From: Nocardia jiangxiensis NBRC 101359
Lineage (GTDB): Bacteria > Actinomycetota > Actinomycetes > Mycobacteriales > Mycobacteriaceae
NCBI RefSeq assembly: GCF_000308615.1
Contig: NZ_BAGB01000068.1
Span: 186,001 to 250,000, forward strand
Reading direction: 5' to 3'
Length of the DNA stretch: 64,000 nt
Made by a program: the position numbers and the translations under genes. The notes under the pieces are model-generated. The model was not told the origin of the DNA. It saw only the letters and a list, made by a program, of their open reading frames with translations, and did not search any database. Shown piece by piece: positions 60,317 through 64,000 of the stretch (within the stretch, counting starts at the first letter, position 1; every line of letters starts with the position of its first letter).

Positions 60317-61462
60317 TCAGACGCCGCCGGATTCGGCGAGCCGGGACAGCCCCTCGCGGATCTGGCGGGCCAGCTGATTGTCGATGCCGTCCAGGGTTTC
60401 CAGTTCGTCGGCGGTGGCGGACAGCAGGCTCGACAGCGAACCATACACCGCGACAACGGATTCCACGCTACTCAACGAGACTCGCGGAATCTCGGCGAGC
60501 AGCCGGTAACCGCGCGGGCACACGGCGGTGTCCAGAGCCTCGAGAGTTGCCGGAAAGCCCAGCGCGGGGCCGAGGTTCACCAGATCCAGCAGATCCACCT
60601 CGAGCAGACCGTCCAGTTCGAGCAGGGCCGCGTCGACATTCGCCTCGTCCACCGGATGCGCCCGCAGATAGTCGCGGACCAGCAGCCGCCGCAGGGTGTC
60701 GGTCTCGCCGACCAGTTCGGCGAGCTGCAGGGCCAGCTGACGGCCGTCGATACCGAGTTCACCGACGTCGGAATCGATTTCGCGGCCGACCCGGCGCACC
60801 AGTTCCAGGCAGTGCAGGACGGACAGCACATCGCGCAGGGTGGTGAAATCCTCCAGCTCCACGATCGACAGCAGCCGCGCGGTCTCGTCCAGCCTCGAAC
60901 GGTAGCGCTCGAGCGTGCCCATGGCCTGATTGGCGCGCGAGAGAATCGACTGCGAGGGCTGCACCAGATGCCGCAGACCGCCCAGATACACCGTGACGAT
61001 CCCGGTCGAGCGACTCACCGAGATCACCGGATAGCCGGTCTGCGCCGCGGTGCGCTCGGCGGCCTTGTGCCGGGTGCCGGTCTCCACCGTGGGCAGCGCG
61101 GGATCGGGGACCAGATGCACATTGGCCCGCCGGATGCGCCCGCCGTCGGTCGAAAGCACCACTGCGCCATCCATTTTCGATAGTTCGCGCAGACGCGTCG
61201 GGGAGAACTCGACATCGAGTTCGAAACCGCCGTCGCAGATCCGCTCCACCGGCTCGTCGTGCCCGAGCACGATCAGCGCGCCGGTGCGGGCCAGCAGGAT
61301 CCGATCGATACCGTCGCGCAACTGCGTGCCCGGAACCAGCCGGGCGATCACGTCGCGCAACGCGAGATGCCCGCTATCGCAGTGCACCACAGCGGAATTG
61401 GAATGCTCGCCGCCCATCGCGGGCTTGCCGAGCAGATTGGTGACCCAACGGCCAGGGTTCAT
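60317..61462 (-). CDS. disA: diadenylate cyclase DisA, DNA integrity scanning protein
   Basis: A 381-residue enzyme making c-di-AMP from two ATP. The DAC domain at residues 20-160 has the DGA motif (KMDGAVVLSTDGGRI) and RHR-type motif (ETGTRHKAAERTA). A helical spine follows, and the C-terminal helix-hairpin-helix domain (EIPRVSLSSVESVVAVYGSL; LETLDGIDNQLARQIREGL) binds branched DNA. The ATG overlaps the radA stop (ATGA), so it is coupled to RadA, known in mycobacteria to bind and inhibit DisA. Confidence 0.95.
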   Translation of the reverse strand: MNPGRWVTNLLGKPAMGGEHSNSAVVHCDSGHLALRDVIARLVPGTQLRDGIDRILLARTGALIVLGHDEPVERICDGGFELDVEFSPTRLRELSKMDGAVVLSTDGGRIRRANVHLVPDPALPTVETGTRHKAAERTAAQTGYPVISVSRSTGIVTVYLGGLRHLVQPSQSILSRANQAMGTLERYRSRLDETARLLSIVELEDFTTLRDVLSVLHCLELVRRVGREIDSDVGELGIDGRQLALQLAELVGETDTLRRLLVRDYLRAHPVDEANVDAALLELDGLLEVDLLDLVNLGPALGFPATLEALDTAVCPRGYRLLAEIPRVSLSSVESVVAVYGSLSSLLSATADELETLDGIDNQLARQIREGLSRLAESGGV

Positions 61463-62853
61463 TCGGCAGCCTCCGCATGTTCGCCCCCTCGCTTCGACAA
61501 ACCACTCAACGCAACTGCCGCACGCACATTCGCCACCTCGCGCACCCGCATGGACAGGCCGGAGCAATCCACGCCCGGCGGCACCAGCGCCTCAGTGAAA
61601 CCTAGCCGCTCGGCCTCGGCGAGGCGACGCCCGGCCCCCGTGACACGCCGAACCTCACCGGCCAACCCGACCTCACCCAGGATCACCAGCCCGCCGGGCA
61701 GCGAGATACCCCGCTCGGAACTCGTGATCGCCAGCGCGACAGCCAGATCCGCACCCGGCTCGGTCAGCCGCATACCGCCGACGGTGGCCGCGTACACATC
61801 GTGTTTGCCGAGGTAGACGTGGCATCGGCTCTGCAGCACCGCGAGCACCATGGAAACCCGGTTGTAGTCCAGACCGCTGACCGCCCGGCGCGGCGCGGGC
61901 GCGGGCGTCGACACCGTCAGCCCCTGCACCTCGGCCAGCAGCGGACGTTTGCCGTCCATCGCGACGGTGATCGCCGTACCCGGCACCGGATCGGCGCGAT
62001 GGTGCAGGAACAGTCCGGAGGGATCGGGCACACCGGCGATGCCGTCGTCGTGCAGTTCGAAACAGCCCACCTCGTCGGCGCTGCCGAAGCGATTCTTCAC
62101 CCCGCGCACCATGCGCAGCGTGGAATGTTTGTCGCCCTCGAACTGCAGCACCACGTCGACCAGATGCTCGAGCGTTCGCGGACCGGCGACATTGCCGTCC
62201 TTGGTGACGTGCCCGACCAGCAGCACCGCGATACCGCTGGCCTTGGCCAGCGAGGTCAGCGCCGCGGTCACCGCGCGCACCTGCGTCACCCCGCCGATCA
62301 CGCCCTCGGCATCCGCGGCCAGCATGGTCTGCACCGAGTCGACCACCAGCAGCGAGGGCCGCACCTGCTCGACATGCCCGAGAATGGTGGCCAGATCCGA
62401 TTCGGCGGCGAGGTAGACCCGCTCGTGCACCGCGCCGGTCCGATCGGCGCGCAACCGCACCTGCCCGGCGGACTCCTCGGCGGTCACATAGAGTGCGCGT
62501 TCCTCCCGATGACGCGCCCAGCGGTGGGCCACCTCGAGCAGCAACGTCGATTTGCCCACGCCGGGCTCGCCGGACAGCAGCACCACCGAACCGGGCACCA
62601 CGCCGCCGCCGAGCACCCGGTCCAACTCGCTCACGCCGGTCGGCCGGGCACGGGTGACCTTCGAATCGATGGTGGAGATCGGTGCGGCGGCCGTCGAGGG
62701 CAGCAGGGCCCGCCGCCCGGTCGCGACCGATGCGGGCGCCGCGGCCTGCTCACCGATGGAACCCCATTCACCGCAGGAGGGACAGCGTCCCACCCACTTG
62801 GCGACCTCGTGCGAACAGGCGGAGCAGCGGTAGAGCGATTTCACCTTGGGCAC
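61459..62853 (-). CDS. radA: DNA repair ATPase/helicase RadA
   Basis: A 464-residue RecA-like branch migration factor. The N-terminal zinc finger is YRCSACSHEVAKWVGRCPSCGEWG, Walker A is LSGEPGVGKSTLLLEV, the RadA-specific motif is GVKNRFGSADEVGCF, and the C-terminal Lon-protease-like domain ends with AEAERLGFTEALVPPGVDCS. Intact and of normal length. Followed by disA with a four-base overlap. Confidence 0.96.
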   Translation of the reverse strand: MPKVKSLYRCSACSHEVAKWVGRCPSCGEWGSIGEQAAAPASVATGRRALLPSTAAAPISTIDSKVTRARPTGVSELDRVLGGGVVPGSVVLLSGEPGVGKSTLLLEVAHRWARHREERALYVTAEESAGQVRLRADRTGAVHERVYLAAESDLATILGHVEQVRPSLLVVDSVQTMLAADAEGVIGGVTQVRAVTAALTSLAKASGIAVLLVGHVTKDGNVAGPRTLEHLVDVVLQFEGDKHSTLRMVRGVKNRFGSADEVGCFELHDDGIAGVPDPSGLFLHHRADPVPGTAITVAMDGKRPLLAEVQGLTVSTPAPAPRRAVSGLDYNRVSMVLAVLQSRCHVYLGKHDVYAATVGGMRLTEPGADLAVALAITSSERGISLPGGLVILGEVGLAGEVRRVTGAGRRLAEAERLGFTEALVPPGVDCSGLSMRVREVANVRAAVALSGLSKRGGEHAEAAE

Positions 62854-62957
62854 GTGCGCAGCCTAGGGATCGACTCCGACAGACTCCGCGTTCCCCGTCC
62901 GGCCGCGCTGTGCGTCACGACTGCTCGGGCCGCCGACGGACCGGTTCCCGCCCCGGA

Positions 62958-63632
62958 TCAGCTCGCGTTGTTCGGGGCGCTGCCGCCGTCGACCGGAACG
63001 TTCACCAGAACGGTCCCGGCCTCCTTGAAGTTGAAGGTCACCGGATAGGTCGGCCCGGGGGTGATGTCCTTGGTCAGACCCGAGATCTCGACCAGGATCG
63101 GCTTGGCCGCACCGGCGGCCGGCTTACTGGTGGCCGCCGCCGACGCGGAGGTGGACGGCGTGGTGGTGGCGGTGCCGGACGACGGCGCCGTGGTGGTGGT
63201 CGAGGCGGCCGGCGCGTTGGACTGCACGGCCTGCGGGCCGCCCGCGACGACGGTCCGGCCCGGCTCCAGGGTCGTATCAGCCGGGGTGACCTCGACGGTG
63301 CCAAGGTCGGTGGTGATGCTGCTGAGCTCGTCGGGCTTGGACGCGCCCTCGTTGACGACGCTGAACGCGATGAGCGCCTTGCCGCCCTTGGCGTTGGTGT
63401 ACTCCTCGGACTGCGGCAGCAGGATGCGCACATCGCGCAGCGCCACATCGCCCACGTTGGCGGTATTGCCGTTCACCGCCGAGACCTGCCGCGCGGTCTG
63501 CGCGATCTGGCCGGAGCTGCAGCCCGACAGTGCGAGTGCGGCACCCGCTGCCAGCGCGGCAACTGCAACAGCACTGCGGCGCACGGCGCTGCGGCGCGCC
63601 TGGGACGCTGTGGTGGCTTTCAGGGCAGTCAC
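62958..63632 (-). CDS. lpqE: LpqE-like lipoprotein
   Basis: A 224-residue lipoprotein. The signal peptide ends in LALSGC (lipidated Cys near residue 38), then a copper-chaperone-like beta domain of about 100 residues (ANVGDVALRDVRILLPQSEEY, ALIAFSVVNEGASKPDELSSI) interrupted by a long Ala/Ser/Thr insert, and the final strands GPTYPVTFNFKEAGTVLVNVPV. GGAGGA precedes the GTG by seven bases. The role in mycobacteria is unclear. It is divergent from carD and upstream of radA, the mycobacterial order. Confidence 0.87.
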   Translation of the reverse strand: MTALKATTASQARRSAVRRSAVAVAALAAGAALALSGCSSGQIAQTARQVSAVNGNTANVGDVALRDVRILLPQSEEYTNAKGGKALIAFSVVNEGASKPDELSSITTDLGTVEVTPADTTLEPGRTVVAGGPQAVQSNAPAASTTTTAPSSGTATTTPSTSASAAATSKPAAGAAKPILVEISGLTKDITPGPTYPVTFNFKEAGTVLVNVPVDGGSAPNNAS

Positions 63633-63914
63633 GGGTTGTCCTCCATGTCGACCGGGCTCACTCCACGATGCAGAGTAGTAGTACGGAGCGTAATAGTTGT
63701 CCGGGCGCGCGGATCGACGGGGCCCTGACGGTTTCCCGCGCCACCCCCGCCGCGCACGGGCCCGGCCGTAACTTGTTCTGGCACAACAGGATGCACAACG
63801 TTTTGGTTCTGTCAACCCCCAGCGCCCGGCTGTTGTGGCCCTGACCTGCGTCGTTGATCGCGCCGTTATCGAGTCGCATGTTAAACTGTGAGCATCGAAA
63901 GGGGCACGGGACAC
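63633..63914. promoter_or_regulatory. divergent lpqE / carD promoter region
   Basis: 282 bases. A TGTTAAACT sequence at 63880-63888 looks like an extended -10 for carD, about 27 bases before its ATG. No -35 is convincing, as is usual for strong actinomycete promoters that depend on CarD/RbpA. Confidence 0.45.
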
Positions 63915-64000
63915 ATGATTTTTAAGGTCGGAGACACCGTCGTTTACCCCCACCACGGAGCGGCGCTGATCGAAGCTATCGAGACTCGCACCATCAAGGG
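63915..64000 (+). CDS. carD: RNA polymerase-binding transcription factor CarD (3' end outside window)
   Basis: The first 28 codons give [20 protein letters not shown] and AIETRTIKG, the start of the RNAP-interaction domain of CarD, an essential global activator that stabilises open complexes at rRNA and other promoters. The rest lies beyond the window. The synteny with lpqE, radA and disA supports the assignment. Confidence 0.96.

Noticed and set aside
1..64000. CRISPR arrays, tRNA or rRNA genes, insertion sequences with transposase, integrases
   Set aside because: I saw no regularly spaced repeats, no cloverleaf candidates and no transposase or integrase motifs in any frame.

Overview
The window reads as chromosomal DNA of a high-GC actinomycete of the order Mycobacteriales, most likely a Nocardia or close relative. 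The reasons are the high GC, many GTG starts and ATGA overlaps, and conserved mycobacterial gene order (lpqE-radA-disA and the carbonic anhydrase/mutY block next to carD; kstR divergent from fadE34). Names given are from sequence recognition by eye; no database search was run.

Layout. 1-9 kb: the tail of an acyl-CoA dehydrogenase; a MoxR/DUF58/DUF4129 membrane operon; an ECF sigma factor coupled to a DGPF (YCII) protein; a PPOX-family protein; a GYPQ-repeat membrane protein. 9.1-12.2 kb is a decay zone: a remnant of an XRE-type regulator, a deleted fossil copy of the DUF4236/DUF2510 gene found intact at 14.6 kb, a frameshifted remnant of a pRiA4b ORF-3-type protein, doubtful small ORFs, and an intact YefM-YoeB toxin-antitoxin pair with a two-box operator. 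12.2-15.7 kb: a DUF3048 protein, a dapA-type aldolase and the DUF4236/DUF2510 gene.

15.8-37.7 kb looks like a defence island: an Upf1-like SF1 helicase; an EACC1 plus caspase-NTPase conflict pair sitting between an FGGY sugar kinase and a GNAT acetyltransferase; a GmrSD-type (DUF262/DUF1524) protein with a fused alkyltransferase-like domain; and a pair made of a roughly 2,100-residue DUF1998 helicase resembling Druantia DruE (interrupted by one -1 frameshift) and a UvrD-type helicase with a RelE/ParE-like N-terminus. The most unusual gene is the caspase protein, whose last 211 residues are an in-frame HUMPS (hexulose-6-phosphate synthase/OMP decarboxylase fold) domain that lacks the usual catalytic lysine.

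37.7-43.2 kb holds two TetR regulators with clear divergent operators, a small membrane protein, an FMN/Fe-S/FAD oxidoreductase and an NmrA-like reductase. 43.4-51.4 kb is a compact steroid side-chain catabolic operon (fadE34, chsE1, chsE2, chsH2, chsH1, ltp2) divergent from kstR, with a perfect KstR palindrome between them. A short palindromic repeat lies in front of ltp2, and a related sequence is embedded in frame in fadE34. 51.6-57.6 kb: an OtsB-GH15 trehalose fusion and a zinc uptake operon with a probable Zur box. 57.7-64 kb: mutY, carbonic anhydrase, a membrane-anchored secreted protein, disA, radA, lpqE and the start of carD.
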